From Paludibaculum sp. (GTDB lineage Bacteria; Acidobacteriota; Terriglobia; Bryobacterales; Bryobacteraceae): a DNA stretch of 63,550 nt. Location of the stretch: NCBI GenBank assembly GCA_029973955.1, contig JARKQJ010000181.1, positions 1 to 63,550 of the forward strand. Reading direction: 5' to 3'. The notes below the pieces were generated by a model. It searched no databases. It was given only the letters and a program-made list of their open reading frames with translations, and was not told where the DNA came from. The translations under genes and the position numbers were made by a program. Below, one piece after another: positions 1-10,089 of the stretch (position 1 is the first letter of the stretch; every line of letters begins with the position of its first letter).

Positions 1-51
1 GTCTTCCTGATCGTCAGCGATGAGCAGGCGCGGGAGAGAGTTTGCGGGCAT
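1..51 (-). CDS. Response regulator, N-terminal fragment cut by window edge
   Basis: Only the first 17 codons are inside the window: ATG at 51-49 and an open frame to base 1. The peptide MPANSLPRLLIADDQED matches the first strand and acidic pocket (DD) of a receiver (REC) domain, so this is probably a two-component response regulator. An AGAGG ribosome-binding site lies between the stop of the upstream ATPase gene (63) and this ATG, and the gap is only 11 bp. It is therefore probably the last visible gene of the efflux operon. Acidobacterial MacB-like operons often carry a regulator and kinase, which fits, but the output domain is not visible. Confidence 0.65.
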   Translation of the reverse strand, partial: MPANSLPRLLIADDQED

Positions 52-62
52 GACCAGGACCT

Positions 63-728
63 CTACTGCTGTTCGATCCAGCCATCCACGATGCGGATGA
101 TGCGATGGGCGTAGGAGGCGTTGAACTCAGAGTGGGTGACCATGATGATGGTGGCACCGTCCTGGTTGAGTTTCTTGAACATCTCCATGATCTCGGTGGC
201 CTGGGAGGAGTGGAGATTGCCGGTGGGCTCATCGGCCAGAATGACGTCGGGATTGGCGACGATGGCGCGTGCAACGCCCACGAGCTGCTGCTGGCCGCCG
301 GAGAGCTGGGAGGGGAAGAGGTCCTTTTTGCCGACGATATGGAAGCGGTCCAGGACGTCGGCGACGATGGCCTGGCGTTCCGACTTCCTGACGTCACGGT
401 AAGAGAGAGGGACGTCGAGGTTTTCGGCGACGGTGAGATCGTCCAGCAGGTGAAAGCTCTGGAAGACGAAACCGAAGTGTTTCTTACTGATCTCGAAGCG
501 CTTTTTGCGGTCGAGGCGGTGAATGGGGATGTCCTTGAAGCTGTACTCTCCCGACCATTCGGCGTCATGCATGCCGAGGACATGGAGCAGGGTGGACTTC
601 CCCGCCCCGGAAGGGCCCATGATGGCGACGAATTCGCCGGGCTTGATATCAAGGGAGATGCGGCGCAGGACGTAAAAGCGCTCGGGTCCCTGCTGATAGA
701 ACTTCTCAACGTTTCGGAGCGAGATCAT
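63..728 (-). CDS. ABC transporter ATP-binding protein (MacB/LolD type)
   Basis: This 221-aa protein is a complete ABC ATPase of the LolD/MacB class, which powers FtsX-like permeases and substrate extrusion. Visible motifs are Walker [10 protein letters not shown] (about 38-46), Q-loop at about Q90, signature LSGGQ (142-146), Walker [10 protein letters not shown] (162-170) and the H-loop His in VTHS (199). The ATG at 728 is chosen because homology begins there; a longer frame to 797 would run into the permease gene. It starts 5 bp after the permease stop, so the two are translationally linked. Oddity: the signature continues LSGGQQQLV, where the family usually has Arg instead of Leu. Confidence 0.93.
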   Translation of the reverse strand: MISLRNVEKFYQQGPERFYVLRRISLDIKPGEFVAIMGPSGAGKSTLLHVLGMHDAEWSGEYSFKDIPIHRLDRKKRFEISKKHFGFVFQSFHLLDDLTVAENLDVPLSYRDVRKSERQAIVADVLDRFHIVGKKDLFPSQLSGGQQQLVGVARAIVANPDVILADEPTGNLHSSQATEIMEMFKKLNQDGATIIMVTHSEFNASYAHRIIRIVDGWIEQQ

Positions 729-733
729 AGGGT

Positions 734-3151
734 TTATTCGTTGCGGAGAGCGACAAGAGGATCGGTGCGGCAAGCGCGCCAGGCCGGCAGGAGGCAAGCG
801 GACACCAGGGCGACCGCCAGTGTGGCGGGCATGCCAAGAAACGTTGCCGGGTCAAAAGGCGAGATGCCATAGATAAATCCTTGCAGAAGTCGGACGACCG
901 CGTAAGCGGCGGGGAGACCGAGGGCGAGGCTGACACCGGCGATGGCGAGACCGGAACGCATCACCATCCAGAGCAGATTGGCGCGAGCGGCGCCGAGAGC
1001 GAGGCGCACACCAAACTCGCGCGTGCGTTCTCCGACGACGAAAGCCATGACGCTGTAGACGCCGAGCATGGACATGAAGAGAGCGACGGCGCCGAGCACG
1101 GTGAGGTTGGCGGCTACGTATGCGATGCCGAAGAGGTTGTCGCTCAGCAGCTTCTGATAGGTGCGGAGCTGGTGGATGGGCTGCACGGGATCGACGGCGT
1201 AGACGGCTTCTCGAGCGGCGGGAGCCAGGGTGGAGGCGTCGCCGGGAGCATCCAGGATGACATCGAAGGAGTTCCAGGTGAACTGCGAGTTCGGGCGATA
1301 GACGAGGGGGGTTGGGAAACGCTCGGTGTAGTCGTGGAGGATATCGGAAGCGACGCCGATGATGGTGATCCACCGGCCGTCGCCGAGGTGGACGCGGCGG
1401 CCCAGGGGGCTTCCGGCCGGGAAGAAGTGGCGCGCGAAAGCCTGGCTGACGACGGCGACGGGGGCAGAGTCCGGCCCATCGGAGGGAGTGAAGAACCGGC
1501 CCTCAAGGAGGCGCAGGCCGAAGGCCTGGAAGTAGCCGGATGAGACGCTTTGGGTTTGAGAGAGAGTGCCGGGCCCGCGTTCGGCGGGGCGGCCTTCGAC
1601 GGTGATGAAGGAAGAGTTATTGGAGCCGGAACCGGGCAGGTTCGTCACGACGGCGGCGCGGCGGACACCGGGCAGGGTTTGGAGGTTTTCGAGCAGAGCT
1701 TGCTGGAATCGTGCGGCGGCTGCGGCGCCGGGATAGCGGGCCTCGGGCAGAGCGAGCCGGAACGTGAGGGCCTGATCGGGATCGAAGGCGACGGAAACGG
1801 CCCCGATGGCCTGAAAGCTGCGGGCCATGAGGCCGGCGCCGATCAGCAGGACTACGGCGAGCACGGACTCCAGGACGACCAATCCGGTGCGGAGGCGCTG
1901 GCGGGAAAGGGTGGCTGTGGAAGCGCGGCCCGCCTCATGGAGGGAACCGGCGACGGAGATGCGATTGAGCCAGAAGACCGGGGCGAGCGAGGAGAAGACG
2001 CCGGCGGCCAGAGCAGTGAGCACGGTGTAGAAGAGGACCAGGGGATTGAGGCCCAACTGGCGCCAACCGGGGAGGAAGCGCTCCACTTCCGGCGGCATGG
2101 AGGCGCGGATGAAGTCGAGCACCCAGGCGGCCAGGAGTACACCGAGGCCGGCTCCGGCGGCGGAGAGCATGAGTCCTTCCACCAGCACCTGGCGGGCGAT
2201 GCGGAGACGGGAGGCGCCGAGCGCGGCACGGACAGCCATCTCGCGGCTGCGCGAGACGATGCGCGCCAGTTGCAGGTTGGCCACGTTGAGGCAGGCGATG
2301 AGCAGCAGGAACAGGACGGCGGCGATCATGATGCGGGTGTAGCCGGCGGCGTGTTCGCCGGAAGCGCGTTCGCGGAGGGGCACGACGCGAGTGGTGACTC
2401 GTGAGTGGGAGTCAGGATACTGGACGGCAGCGGAGCGGGCGAAAGAGGAGAACTCTTCGCGGGCCTGCTCGATCGAAGCACCGTCGCGGAGGCGGGCAGA
2501 GACTTTCAGATAGAAAGACGCGGCATCGGCGCGAGCCTCGGGAGTGAGGGCGAGCGGCACCAGGAAGTCGGCCGCACGAGGATAGTTGAAACCCTGGGGC
2601 AGTACCCCAACGACAGTAAATTTGCGGCCATTCAGTTCGACGGAGTGGCCGACAATGCCCGGATCAGCGGCAAACTGGCGCACCCAGAAGCGGTGGGAGA
2701 GGACGACGGAGTTGTCATCGCCGGGAGCCTCCTCGCGGACGCCGAAGAAGCGGCCGAGAGAGGGCCGGATCCGCATGACGTCGAAGAAGGAGGCGGTGAC
2801 GCGGGCGCCGGTCACCTGAAGGGGCTCTCCGGCACCGGTGAGCGTGGAATACCAGAGGCGGTCTGCCGCGACGGCTGAGACGGTGCGGGCGGAGGAAGCC
2901 CAGAGAAAGTAGTCGGAGGCAGGGACGGAGCGGAAGTCCTTCGGATTGCTCTCTGAGCGCATGCCGACGACGAGGACGCGGCCGATTTCAGGGATGGGCA
3001 ACGGGTGGAAGAGGAGTGCATCGGCCACTGAGTAATTGGCCGTACTGAAACCGATGCCGAGGGCCAGGGCGGCGATGGCGGCGGAAGTGGCGGCGGGCCG
3101 GCCGATGAGGTGGCGCCAGGCGATCCGCAGATCTTCGCGCAGGCCTGACAT
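734..3151 (-). CDS. Duplicated MacB/FtsX-type ABC permease (ADOP-like)
   Basis: An 805-aa inner-membrane permease built as two MacB_PCD-FtsX modules: an N-terminal TM helix (about 22-45), a periplasmic domain, three TM helices (about 275-400), then a second TM-periplasmic-3TM set ending near residue 790. This is the architecture called acidobacterial duplicated orphan permease (ADOP). Family tags include the RSREMAVRAALGASRLRI and TREFGVRLALGAARANL loops after the FtsX helices. Unlike orphans, this copy sits in an operon between two ATPase genes, so it has obvious energising partners. It lacks the N-terminal cytoplasmic prefix domain seen in the ADOP at 38023-40650. The substrate is unknown. 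Confidence 0.9.
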   Translation of the reverse strand: MSGLREDLRIAWRHLIGRPAATSAAIAALALGIGFSTANYSVADALLFHPLPIPEIGRVLVVGMRSESNPKDFRSVPASDYFLWASSARTVSAVAADRLWYSTLTGAGEPLQVTGARVTASFFDVMRIRPSLGRFFGVREEAPGDDNSVVLSHRFWVRQFAADPGIVGHSVELNGRKFTVVGVLPQGFNYPRAADFLVPLALTPEARADAASFYLKVSARLRDGASIEQAREEFSSFARSAAVQYPDSHSRVTTRVVPLRERASGEHAAGYTRIMIAAVLFLLLIACLNVANLQLARIVSRSREMAVRAALGASRLRIARQVLVEGLMLSAAGAGLGVLLAAWVLDFIRASMPPEVERFLPGWRQLGLNPLVLFYTVLTALAAGVFSSLAPVFWLNRISVAGSLHEAGRASTATLSRQRLRTGLVVLESVLAVVLLIGAGLMARSFQAIGAVSVAFDPDQALTFRLALPEARYPGAAAAARFQQALLENLQTLPGVRRAAVVTNLPGSGSNNSSFITVEGRPAERGPGTLSQTQSVSSGYFQAFGLRLLEGRFFTPSDGPDSAPVAVVSQAFARHFFPAGSPLGRRVHLGDGRWITIIGVASDILHDYTERFPTPLVYRPNSQFTWNSFDVILDAPGDASTLAPAAREAVYAVDPVQPIHQLRTYQKLLSDNLFGIAYVAANLTVLGAVALFMSMLGVYSVMAFVVGERTREFGVRLALGAARANLLWMVMRSGLAIAGVSLALGLPAAYAVVRLLQGFIYGISPFDPATFLGMPATLAVALVSACLLPAWRACRTDPLVALRNE

Positions 3152-3156
3152 GGGAG

Positions 3157-3417
3157 TTACTCCTCGATGGTGGGGAAAGACTCGAACACGCGGCAGGGAA
3201 TGCTGCCTCCCAGCCGGAGGTGGGCTTCGATGGCTCGCACCTGATTTTCCACCAGATGCCCCAGGTTCAGAGCGGTGAGCTGGAACCGGTGGACAGAGCC
3301 GGCGGCGTTGCCGATGAGCGAGGTGCGGAAGTTATTGGGCGTCGAGTTGCCGGCGAAGAGGAGGATGAACAGCACGATGGCGACGACGTCTGAGTTGGCG
3401 CGAAGCAGTTGTCTCAT
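3157..3417 (-). CDS. Small membrane protein within the efflux operon
   Basis: This is an 86-aa protein with one hydrophobic segment (about residues 11-24, VVAIVLFILLFAG) followed by a mostly soluble tail rich in Leu, His and Arg. I recognise no family. Its ATG overlaps the stop of the upstream ATPase gene by 4 bp (ATGA, 3414-3417), and it ends 5 bp before the permease start, so it is embedded in the operon and very probably translated. A role as a small accessory subunit of the permease complex is inference from position only. Confidence 0.6.
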   Translation of the reverse strand: MRQLLRANSDVVAIVLFILLFAGNSTPNNFRTSLIGNAAGSVHRFQLTALNLGHLVENQVRAIEAHLRLGGSIPCRVFESFPTIEE

Positions 3418-4112
3418 GACACGGTACCTACACTTTCTTCCACGATCCGGCCGTCGAAGAGGCGGATGGTGCGTTGGGCGAGGTTAGCGTAACGGGGGTC
3501 GTGGGTGACCATGCAGATGGTGGCGCCCCCGCGATGCAGTTCACTGAGCAGATCCATGACGGACTCGCCGTTGGCTGAGTCGAGGTTACCGGTGGGCTCG
3601 TCAGCGAGCAGGATAGAGGGGCTGCCGACCAGGGCGCGGGCGACGGCGACGCGCTGCTGCTGCCCGCCGGAGAGCTGGGCGGGGAAGTGTTTCACGCGAT
3701 GGGACATGCCGACGCGTTCCAGGGCATCGTGGACGCGCTTCTTGCGCTCAGCGGAGCCCATGCCGCGGTAGGTGAGCGGGAGCTCGACATTTTCGTAGAC
3801 GGTCAGGTCGCCGATGAGGTTGAAGGCCTGGAAGATGAAGCCGATTTCGCGGTTGCGGATGCGCGCCCGCTCGGCCAGTTTGAGGCCTTCCACGGAATGG
3901 CCGTTCAGCGTGTAGCGGCCGCCGGAGGGTGAATCGAGCAGGCCCAGGATGGCAAGCAGCGTAGACTTGCCGCAGCCGGAGGGACCGGCGATGGTGACGT
4001 ATTCGCCTTTGGCGATTTCGAGATGAATGCCGGAGAGGGCGTGGGTTTCAATGTCCTCGGTGGTGAAGACCTTGGTGACGCCGTCGAGCTGGATCATAGC
4101 CTGTTCACTCAT
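3414..4112 (-). CDS. ABC transporter ATP-binding protein (MacB/LolD type)
   Basis: A 232-aa ABC ATPase with Walker [10 protein letters not shown] (about 43-51), [15 protein letters not shown] signature, Walker [10 protein letters not shown] and the H-loop VTHD. It is closest in style to LolD/MacB ATPases and probably drives the duplicated permease encoded downstream. The start at 4112 ([11 protein letters not shown]) is supported by an AGGAG 8 nt upstream; a longer frame to 4169 would overlap the fusion-protein gene. It follows the membrane-fusion protein gene by 23 bp. Two different ATPases in one operon may pair with the two permease halves (inference). Confidence 0.94.
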   Translation of the reverse strand: MSEQAMIQLDGVTKVFTTEDIETHALSGIHLEIAKGEYVTIAGPSGCGKSTLLAILGLLDSPSGGRYTLNGHSVEGLKLAERARIRNREIGFIFQAFNLIGDLTVYENVELPLTYRGMGSAERKKRVHDALERVGMSHRVKHFPAQLSGGQQQRVAVARALVGSPSILLADEPTGNLDSANGESVMDLLSELHRGGATICMVTHDPRYANLAQRTIRLFDGRIVEESVGTVS

Positions 4113-4135
4113 TGCCGATTCTCCTGATAAAGCGG

Positions 4136-5389
4136 TTAATTCAGACGGAGGCGATCGTGCCCGTCCCAAGCGGACATATCCGAGAGCACGACTTTGTCGC
4201 CGATTTTCAAACCATCCAGGATCTCCACGGTCTGCACGGAGACACGGCCGATGCGAACCTGGACGCGGGAAGCTTCCTTGCCGTCGGGGCTCAGTTTGAA
4301 GAGTCCGACGAGGCTGTTGGGCTGGCCGAAGACGGGGCGCTGGACGTACAGCACGTCGGTGAGTCGCTCGAGTTCGACGGTGCCGTCGACGCTCAAATCG
4401 GGCCGGGCGCCGGCGGGGAGATTGTTTTCGAGGCGGATATCGATGGTGACGTTGCCATTGACAGCGCCGGGGTCGATGCGGGAGACATGACCCTGGATGA
4501 TCCCGTTGTGGGTGTCGACCTGCGCCACCTGTCCGATCATGACGTCCTTGGCCTGCGTTTCGGGGATCTTCACTTCCGCCTTGAGCTTCTCCGGCTGAGC
4601 GACCTTGGCAAGGATGGTACCGGCGGCGAGGCGCTGACCGACCTCGACGGGCACCTGCTGCAGCACGCCATTGGCGCCGGCGCGGATCTTGAGGTTTTCC
4701 ACCTGTTCCTTCTTGAGCTGGTAGGCGGCGCGGAGCTTCTCGATCTGAACCTGCTGGGCGGCGAGCTGGGCCTCAGCAGCGGTAGCGCTGATCTCGAGGC
4801 GGGTCTTGTCGATCTCGAAGCGTTTGGCCGCCTCATCGGCAGCGGCGCGGGAGAGGCGAACGTTGAGATCGGGCGTGAGGCCTTCCTTACCCAGAGCATC
4901 GTCGCGCTCGGCTTTGAGCTTGGCCTGCACAAATTCGCTTTCGACGCGAGCCACGGCGGCGCGCAGGTCGAGCTTCGTGGTTTCCAGCTTGACGCGCAGG
5001 TCCTTGAGGTTGGCTTCGGCTGCCTTCACCTGCCACTTGAGATCTTCGGCGGCGAGTTCGAGCTCCGGGTTGGAAAGGACCATGAGAATGGTGCCGGCAC
5101 TGACGTGGGCGCCGGGGCGAAGGAGGATCTTGTCGACGCGGCCATCATTGACAGCCGGGATCCAGAGAACCTCCTCGGGGACCAGCGTACCGAGGCCGCG
5201 CACCTGGCGGAGCATGGGGCCGCGCTTCACGGAGTCGGTCCAGAGAGTGGAACCCTCGACGGTGGGCGCCGCGGGCTTTAGTTTGGAGAGGCCCCAGGTG
5301 GTGAGAGAGAGCGCGACGATCCCTGCCACGGCCAGCAGCGTCAGCCGAATCATTCTTTTCCGTTTTGCGCCTTCTCTGGGAACGTCCAT
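4136..5389 (-). CDS. Periplasmic adaptor (membrane-fusion, HlyD/RND-MFP family)
   Basis: A 417-aa adaptor protein that would bridge the inner-membrane ABC permease to an outer-membrane channel. It has a short cytoplasmic Lys/Arg start, one TM anchor (about 13-33), a lipoyl-like half motif (VNDGRVDKILLRPGAHVSAG), a long alpha-helical hairpin (about 115-225), the second lipoyl half, and beta-barrel and membrane-proximal domains. The start ATG at 5389 has a GAGG 6 nt upstream. It is the first gene of the operon reading toward base 1. No TolC-like gene is in view. Confidence 0.92.
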   Translation of the reverse strand: MDVPREGAKRKRMIRLTLLAVAGIVALSLTTWGLSKLKPAAPTVEGSTLWTDSVKRGPMLRQVRGLGTLVPEEVLWIPAVNDGRVDKILLRPGAHVSAGTILMVLSNPELELAAEDLKWQVKAAEANLKDLRVKLETTKLDLRAAVARVESEFVQAKLKAERDDALGKEGLTPDLNVRLSRAAADEAAKRFEIDKTRLEISATAAEAQLAAQQVQIEKLRAAYQLKKEQVENLKIRAGANGVLQQVPVEVGQRLAAGTILAKVAQPEKLKAEVKIPETQAKDVMIGQVAQVDTHNGIIQGHVSRIDPGAVNGNVTIDIRLENNLPAGARPDLSVDGTVELERLTDVLYVQRPVFGQPNSLVGLFKLSPDGKEASRVQVRIGRVSVQTVEILDGLKIGDKVVLSDMSAWDGHDRLRLN

Positions 5390-5559
5390 ATGCGACCTCG
5401 CTAGAAATCAGGGGCAAGCCGTTTGCCAAGCTGCGCCAAGCGGCTGTGTCATTGATTCTAAACGGTTTGGTTTCGCCATGTTCGTTTACAGAGGACAACC
5501 GACTGTCCGCTTGTGGGACGCTGAGTGACCGGAAACGCCGCCTGGAGGGGCGAACTGAT

Positions 5560-8349
5560 TCAGGGCAGACTGGTGAAGACCGCGGCCTGGGCAGGTCCGT
5601 TCTGCAAGAGAGAAGAGAAGATGAACCGACCCGAGGGAGTGACGAAGATGGCAGGATTCGGCTTACCGAAGACCCCGAGATCGCCGGGCACCGCCGCACC
5701 GCCGGCAGCCAGGGAACGGAGGGCGCCGTCCACACCGGCCACCACGATTTGAGGCTGAAAGTCGCTTCCATCGACGAATGGGATATAGACTGCCAACTCG
5801 CCACTATCGGCCAGCGCGGCGACACGCGGGCCGAAGCTGGGATACGAGGCCGTCCCCCCGGCTGGAAGAGGCTGCGTGGAATAGACCCGCGCTTGCGGAT
5901 GGGCTCCAGGAGCCCCAACGAACCATGCGCTGGCGGGCCCCTGGCAGCAGAGATTAGCCCAGAAAGCCACTTGGCCGCTGGAGTTCAGGCTCATCGATCC
6001 GGGGTCAAAGAAGTTGAAATTGACGTTGTCCGCACCTGGAACAGGGCTGCCTGAGATCACTATGGGTTGAGGAGGATCAGAGGCGGAGCCCACAAAAATG
6101 CCGGGCCCGCCGAAGGTGGCGTTCCCGATATTGGACAGGAAGGCGACCTTTCCGTCGGAGTTGATTCTGACCTGGTTCGTGATGCCATTGAAATTGCCGA
6201 TGGGCGCGGGATCGCCTACCGCCACCACTTTGGCCACCGGCAACCCTGGCGCGGTGATGAAGATGGCTGCGCGGTTCGGGCCGGAGATGCTGCCGAAGCC
6301 AGCGACGAGCCCGGATTCGCTGAGGGCGATGACGCCGCTAATCCCGGCGACTGTTTGCGATCCGGCATTCGAGACGGGGTCCCCGATGGCAATCAAGCGC
6401 TGCAGAGTCGTGTCGTCCAGGGAGCCGAACAGGAGGGCGTTGGAAGTGCCATTGGCGTCTGTCGTGGCAGTCAGGGCGAACTGACTGAGGCTGTTCAACT
6501 GGGGAGTGCCGAAGCTGAGGATCCGTCCGCCGCCGGGAGCGGGATCGCCCGAACTGACGATCTTGCGCAGACCGGCATCGGGGCGGCTGGCCAGGAGAGA
6601 GACGAGTGGATAGCTGGCGGGATCGTGGACCTGTCCGAGAAATAGCGCCTCTCCCTTGTTGTTGAGGCTCATCGCACCGATGCTGATGACGGCCCCACCG
6701 CTGGGGAGCGGATCGCACTCCGCCATGATCCTGCGGTAGGAAGCGCCCGATCTTGAATCCACGGCATAGTATCCGACGCGGCCGCCGGCGCGCATAGCGC
6801 GAACGACGAACTCGTTCTCACTGCGAAGGTTGAAGCTGGCCGGCATGGAGCGCAGCATTTCCCGCGCACCGTCGGGCAGCGGATCGAGGTGGCTGACGAC
6901 ACTGGCCAGCCCTCCATCCGCGGTCCAGGAGAGGAGCGCAACGGCGTTGGCGCCGAGGAGGTCGGCCTGGAAAACGACCTGGGCTGAGTCGTTGATGAGG
7001 GCCGGCATATTGTTGTCGCTGAGCCCGAGCGACCCGCCAACCGGGGACTTGCCGCCCTCGGCGGCAATGAGCACTGGTTCCGACGAGGCGGAACCAAGGA
7101 ACCAGCCGACCGGCGCAGTGGACGCGGAGAGCGAGGCCAGGAATGCGACCTTGCCGGTGGAGTTGAGCGACGCCTGCATGGTGGCTTCAAACCTGGCAGC
7201 GCCGCTGGCGAGCTGGCCGCGGGAGAAGACGACCTTGGGTGCGGCGCCACGGTCCTTCAGGAACAGGCCGTGCGTGGAGGATCCGCCGGCGATGTTGGCG
7301 GAAAAGAGCACTTGCCCGGCGTTATTGAAGCCGCGCGGTGTGAGATTGCCGGTGAAGGTGCCGTTGAGTGGCGTCCCGGTGTTGTCGTTCAAGCGGACAA
7401 CGGCAGCGGGAGACGAAGAAGCGCTGGCGATCCAAATGCCGGCAGGTCCGCCGGTGGCGTCGGCGGCGAAAACCACCTCTCCCGCGTCGTTGACGAAGTA
7501 GTTGGACGCGGCGGCGCGAAGTGTGATGCGGCTGCCGCCTTCCACGGCATCGTTCGACCTGGCGATGGCGCTCGTCTTGTCGCCGTCGGAGACAAGGAGC
7601 GCCAGGGGAGTGGACCCGCCATTGACGCCCACCAGGAAGATGGCGCGGCCTGACTCCGTGATGCCGAGCAATGTGATGCTGGCGACATTGCCCCCGAGTC
7701 CGGCCGGAGAGGCAGAGCCCTGCTCCGCGATCAGCTTCAAGTCACCCGAGGGAGTCTCCAGCAACAAACGGAATGGGCCATTGGAGAGGCCGTCCGGATA
7801 GCCGGCGACGGCGATTCGGCCAGACGAGTTGACGGCTTGTTGCGAGATCACGCTGAGCTCTGTAATCACGAGCCGGAAGGCGGTGCCGTCATAGACGAGG
7901 TTGCCGACGGGTTCAGCATCTCCAGCCAGGACAACAGAAGTGGCAAAGGCTATTTTGCCCGAGGGATGCGCTTGCAATGAGATTGCGGGCACGTCTACAA
8001 ACAGACCGGGCGGCAGGAAGAGGAGAATCTCGGGAGGCAGGACGCCGTCCAGGGAATCGTTGGCCTGGAGAATCCGCTGGCGCATGCCGGAAACGGGGCT
8101 CCAGCGAAACAATCCGCTGTTAAACGAAGCGGTGAAATAGACTTCCCCGCTGTTGGTCAGCTTCCACTGGTTGACAAAGCCAAACTGCTCGCTGGTGGGC
8201 AGGCCGGAGAGATCCGTCACGATCGCGGCAGCGCCCGGCGACTGAGCGAGAGTGGAGGGCGAAGCGGCCAGCATGGCGAGAGCCGCAACCAGGACTAGCG
8301 AAGGGCGGCAAGGCACAGGAATCCCCCGAAAACGGACCCAGGTTTTCAT
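5560..8349 (-). CDS. Secreted NxxGxxAF-type tandem-repeat protein
   Basis: A 929-aa exported protein. The N-terminus MKTWVRFRGIPVPCR plus a hydrophobic core ending STLAQ is a standard signal peptide. The rest is a series of degenerate beta units with the core N-S-x-G-x-[VI]-x-F (for example NSTGKVAFLAS, NSDGKVAFLSN, NSSGQVAFWAN), as in the NxxGxxAF repeat family. These proteins probably form extracellular beta-propellers or solenoids; no catalytic residues are apparent. The start at 8349 is preferred because AAGGAG lies just upstream and the signal peptide begins there. It appears monocistronic, with 134 bp to the amidase stop on its upstream side. Confidence 0.82.
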   Translation of the reverse strand: MKTWVRFRGIPVPCRPSLVLVAALAMLAASPSTLAQSPGAAAIVTDLSGLPTSEQFGFVNQWKLTNSGEVYFTASFNSGLFRWSPVSGMRQRILQANDSLDGVLPPEILLFLPPGLFVDVPAISLQAHPSGKIAFATSVVLAGDAEPVGNLVYDGTAFRLVITELSVISQQAVNSSGRIAVAGYPDGLSNGPFRLLLETPSGDLKLIAEQGSASPAGLGGNVASITLLGITESGRAIFLVGVNGGSTPLALLVSDGDKTSAIARSNDAVEGGSRITLRAAASNYFVNDAGEVVFAADATGGPAGIWIASASSSPAAVVRLNDNTGTPLNGTFTGNLTPRGFNNAGQVLFSANIAGGSSTHGLFLKDRGAAPKVVFSRGQLASGAARFEATMQASLNSTGKVAFLASLSASTAPVGWFLGSASSEPVLIAAEGGKSPVGGSLGLSDNNMPALINDSAQVVFQADLLGANAVALLSWTADGGLASVVSHLDPLPDGAREMLRSMPASFNLRSENEFVVRAMRAGGRVGYYAVDSRSGASYRRIMAECDPLPSGGAVISIGAMSLNNKGEALFLGQVHDPASYPLVSLLASRPDAGLRKIVSSGDPAPGGGRILSFGTPQLNSLSQFALTATTDANGTSNALLFGSLDDTTLQRLIAIGDPVSNAGSQTVAGISGVIALSESGLVAGFGSISGPNRAAIFITAPGLPVAKVVAVGDPAPIGNFNGITNQVRINSDGKVAFLSNIGNATFGGPGIFVGSASDPPQPIVISGSPVPGADNVNFNFFDPGSMSLNSSGQVAFWANLCCQGPASAWFVGAPGAHPQARVYSTQPLPAGGTASYPSFGPRVAALADSGELAVYIPFVDGSDFQPQIVVAGVDGALRSLAAGGAAVPGDLGVFGKPNPAIFVTPSGRFIFSSLLQNGPAQAAVFTSLP

Positions 8350-8483
8350 ACGAAGCTCCTTAGTGCTTCTCCAAGAGACGACTGCACTTCGAGAAGCCGG
8401 TCGAACTGGGGGCAAATGTAGCAGAGCGCCAGAATGAGGACAAGACTATCTAAGGACCGGAGAAGACACCGCCATAGAGGGGA

Positions 8484-10082
8484 CTAGCCGCGGCTGGAAG
8501 GAGCAGCCCCGCCAGGCTGGAGCGACGGCTTGCGGCGGGCGCGGGTGGCCTGCTCGTAGGAGTAAGCCAGGGCGAAGAGCCGGGGTTCGGCGAAGGCAGT
8601 GCCGAAGAAGGAGAGGCCCACGGGCAGGCCGTCGACAAAGCCCGCGGGCACGGTGATGTGGGGGTAGCCGGCGACGGCGGCAACCGTGGAGCAGCCACCT
8701 GTGTCGTAGTCGCCATTCACCCAGTCAATGAACCAGGCGGGGCCGTTGGTGAGGGTGACGATGGCGTCGAGGCTGTATTTTTGGAGGACGGCATCGATGC
8801 CTTCGGCACGCGAAAGTTGGAGACAGAGCTTGCGGGCTTCGAGGTACTTGGATTCCGTCAGCGGGCCTTTGTCCAGGGCCAGAGTGAGGATCTCCTGGCC
8901 GAACCACTTCAGTTCGCGGTCTTTCCGCCTTTCATTGAAGGCAATGAGCATGTCGAGGGAGCGGACCGGAGCGGATTCGGGCAGGCGGGCGAGGTAGGCG
9001 TTGAGATCGGCTTTGTATTCGTAGAGCATGACCTCGAATTCGGGGTCACCAAGCTTACCGTGGGAGGGCAGTTCGGCCTGGTCGATCACCTCGGCGCCGG
9101 CTTTTCTGAGCGCGTCGATCTGGGCGTCGAGGAAGCGGTTCATCTTCTGGTTGCGCTCGAAGTACTTGCGGGGGACGCCGAGGCGGGCGCCGTGGAGGGC
9201 CTTAGGATCGAGAACCTGGACGGCTCGGAAGGGAACCGGGAAGGAGAGGGCGCCAGGGTCGGCCGGATCGGGAGCGACGAGGGCATCGAAGAGGTGGGCT
9301 GCGTCGCGCACGGTGCGGGCCATGGGGCCGGCGGTGTCCTGACTGTGAGAGATGGGCACGATGCCGGAGCGGCTGACGACGCCGACAGTGGGTTTGACTC
9401 CGACGATGCCGCAGACGGAGGCAGGGCTCACGATGGAGCCGTCGGTCTCAGTGCCGATGGCGGCGGCGCAGAGGGAGGCCGCCACGGCGGCGCCGGAGCC
9501 GGAACTGGAACCGGAGGGGGAGTGATCGGTGGCGTGGGGGTTGCGCGTCTGGCCGCCCAAGCCGCTCCAACCGCTGGAGGAGTGCGTGGAGCGGAAGTTG
9601 GCCCACTCGCTGAGGTTGGTCTTGCCGAGGATCAGGGCTCCGGCGGCGCGGAGGCGGGCCGCGACGAAGGCGTCTTTGGGCGGGGTCCAGCGCTCCAGAG
9701 CGAGGGAACCGGCGGTGGTGGGCATATCGAAGGTATCGATGTTGTCCTTGAGGAGGATGGGGACGCCGTGCAGGGTCGAGCGGGGGCCCTTGGACTTCAA
9801 CTCCTGGTCGAGCGCGCCGGCCTGCTCCATCACACGTGGGTGGAGGGCGAGGACGGAGTTCAGGCCGGGACTGTTGGCACGGGTAGGGCTGTCGAGGCTG
9901 GCGATGCGGTCGAGGTACCAGCGGGCGAGTCCGCGGGAGGTCCAGCGGCCGGAGTGGAGACCGGCGACGATCTCGTCCAGGCCCGTGTCGAGGAGGTCGA
10001 AAGTGCCGCGATCCTGATTGGGCCGGACGCAGCCGGTGAGGGCCAGTGCGGCGCTGGAACACAGGAGGTCTCGTCTCGTCAT
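8484..10082 (-). CDS. Amidase (amidase-signature family), predicted lipoprotein
   Basis: A 532-aa amidase hydrolysing an unknown amide, probably outside the cytoplasm. The signature region [13 protein letters not shown]...[13 protein letters not shown] supplies the Ser-cisSer pair, and the catalytic Lys is in [12 protein letters not shown], giving the full Ser-Ser-Lys triad. The N-terminus [18 protein letters not shown] is a twin-arginine-like lipoprotein signal with a lipobox Cys. The alternative start at 10091 adds three residues (MPT); neither start has a convincing Shine-Dalgarno. It is divergent from the aldo/keto reductase, with about 40 bp between starts. Confidence 0.92.
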   Translation of the reverse strand: MTRRDLLCSSAALALTGCVRPNQDRGTFDLLDTGLDEIVAGLHSGRWTSRGLARWYLDRIASLDSPTRANSPGLNSVLALHPRVMEQAGALDQELKSKGPRSTLHGVPILLKDNIDTFDMPTTAGSLALERWTPPKDAFVAARLRAAGALILGKTNLSEWANFRSTHSSSGWSGLGGQTRNPHATDHSPSGSSSGSGAAVAASLCAAAIGTETDGSIVSPASVCGIVGVKPTVGVVSRSGIVPISHSQDTAGPMARTVRDAAHLFDALVAPDPADPGALSFPVPFRAVQVLDPKALHGARLGVPRKYFERNQKMNRFLDAQIDALRKAGAEVIDQAELPSHGKLGDPEFEVMLYEYKADLNAYLARLPESAPVRSLDMLIAFNERRKDRELKWFGQEILTLALDKGPLTESKYLEARKLCLQLSRAEGIDAVLQKYSLDAIVTLTNGPAWFIDWVNGDYDTGGCSTVAAVAGYPHITVPAGFVDGLPVGLSFFGTAFAEPRLFALAYSYEQATRARRKPSLQPGGAAPSSRG

Positions 10083-10089
10083 GGTGGGC

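Noticed and set aside
105..872. Long antisense ORFs over the efflux operon and elsewhere (for example 105-872 and 1550-2404 plus)
   Set aside because: High GC leaves antisense frames open; they lack ribosome-binding sites and have low-complexity Gly/Glu/Asp/Arg-rich products opposite well-supported genes.
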